From: Actinacidiphila epipremni
GTDB taxonomy: Bacteria; Actinomycetota; Actinomycetes; Streptomycetales; Streptomycetaceae
Reading direction: 5' to 3'
DNA: 64,000 bases
Assembly: GCF_012034175.1 (NCBI RefSeq)
Contig: NZ_JAATEJ010000010.1
Span: 163,974 to 227,973, forward strand
Each line of letters opens with the position of its first letter. The stretch's first letter is position 1. This document shows positions 63,706-64,000 of this stretch, in pieces. Under the pieces are notes generated by a model. The model was not told the DNA's origin and ran no database searches. It saw only the letters and a list, made by a program, of their open reading frames with translations. The translations under genes were made by a program, and so were the position numbers.

Positions 63706-64000
63706 TTATCCGGCGCCGCCCGCCCCCTTCCCCCACCCGCGCGCCTCACACGCCCCGCACACCATTCGGTCCCCCGCCAACGGCCCCCGGCACCCCGGGC
63801 AATGAAACACCGGCGGCCCCGCCACCGGCACAGTCGGCGGCGTATGCGTCGGCCACCCCCACCGCTCCCGCCGACTCCACCAACCCCGCACAAAGACTCG
63901 CACAGCCCCATTCTGCGCCCGCGCAGCAACCCTCGCTGTGACAGCAGCGCGGTATAGGTCGCCCTGATCGCGGCCCTTGCCCGAAGGGGTCGCAACCCGG
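63706..64000 (-). CDS. Hypothetical zinc-ribbon protein, may extend past the window
   Basis: The frame is open from the right edge to a stop at 63706-63708. The C-terminus has two CxxC pairs (HCPGCRGPLAGDRMVCGAC) like a short zinc ribbon. A GTG at 63903 would give 65 residues; alternatively the gene starts outside the window. Codon bias fits a real gene, but there is no other support. Confidence 0.45.
   Translation of the reverse strand, partial: RVATPSGKGRDQGDLYRAAVTARVAARAQNGAVRVFVRGWWSRRERWGWPTHTPPTVPVAGPPVFHCPGCRGPLAGDRMVCGACEARGWGKGAGGAG

Overview
The window is high-GC actinobacterial chromosome and almost certainly comes from Streptomyces or a close relative in the Streptomycetaceae. 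The evidence is codon use with G or C at nearly every third position, a complete 'conservon' operon, type A RNase P RNA in its usual neighbourhood (YaaA, KDPG aldolase, zinc-ribbon protein, Nif3), two sugar ABC importers without their own ATPase, GTG starts, and several apparently leaderless genes. No CRISPR array, tRNA or rRNA was seen.

Layout. 1-620: end of a Gfo/Idh/MocA oxidoreductase. 687-4677 (minus): conservon of sensor-kinase-like CvnA, roadblock CvnB, DUF742 CvnC, GTPase CvnD and a CYP157-type P450 that lacks the EXXR arginine. 4836-6804 (minus): ROK regulator with an in-frame 24-bp tandem repeat, and an RsbW-like ATPase. 7191-15164: xylan-type utilisation locus with a broken secreted glycoside hydrolase, a LacI regulator, an ABC importer (binding protein and two permeases) and a GH43 beta-xylosidase. 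15315-18557 (minus): secreted GH92 alpha-mannosidase with a palindromic operator upstream.

18915-33067 is an accessory island. It has a wrecked tyrosine recombinase; a barstar-family immunity gene in lower-GC DNA; a 2375-residue secreted RHS polymorphic toxin with a Hint autoprotease and a C-terminal barnase-like RNase; and, divergent from it, a 1629-residue secreted LamG and repeat protein. This toxin-immunity module is the most interesting system in the window.

33164-40597 returns to core-like genes: GNAT, a coupled pair of unknowns, Nif3, a zinc-ribbon coiled-coil protein read from a CTG start, a histidine phosphatase lacking the RNase H domain usually fused to it, KDPG aldolase, YaaA and rnpB. 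40785-53766 holds secreted carbohydrate enzymes and a minus-strand operon (GntR regulator, enolase-superfamily dehydratase, ABC importer, beta-helix enzyme). An aldo/keto reductase lies divergent from it and a beta-propeller protein follows. Together they look like a non-phosphorylative sugar-acid pathway, possibly for fucose-like sugars.

53937-64000: ECF sigma and anti-sigma pair, Tat-exported phospholipase C-type phosphoesterase, secreted phytase-like protein, LysM/transglycosylase, three VOC proteins, a membrane-anchored XRE protein with an extracytoplasmic domain, a 59-residue membrane protein too short for routine gene calling, and two decayed genes (zinc ribbon, patatin).
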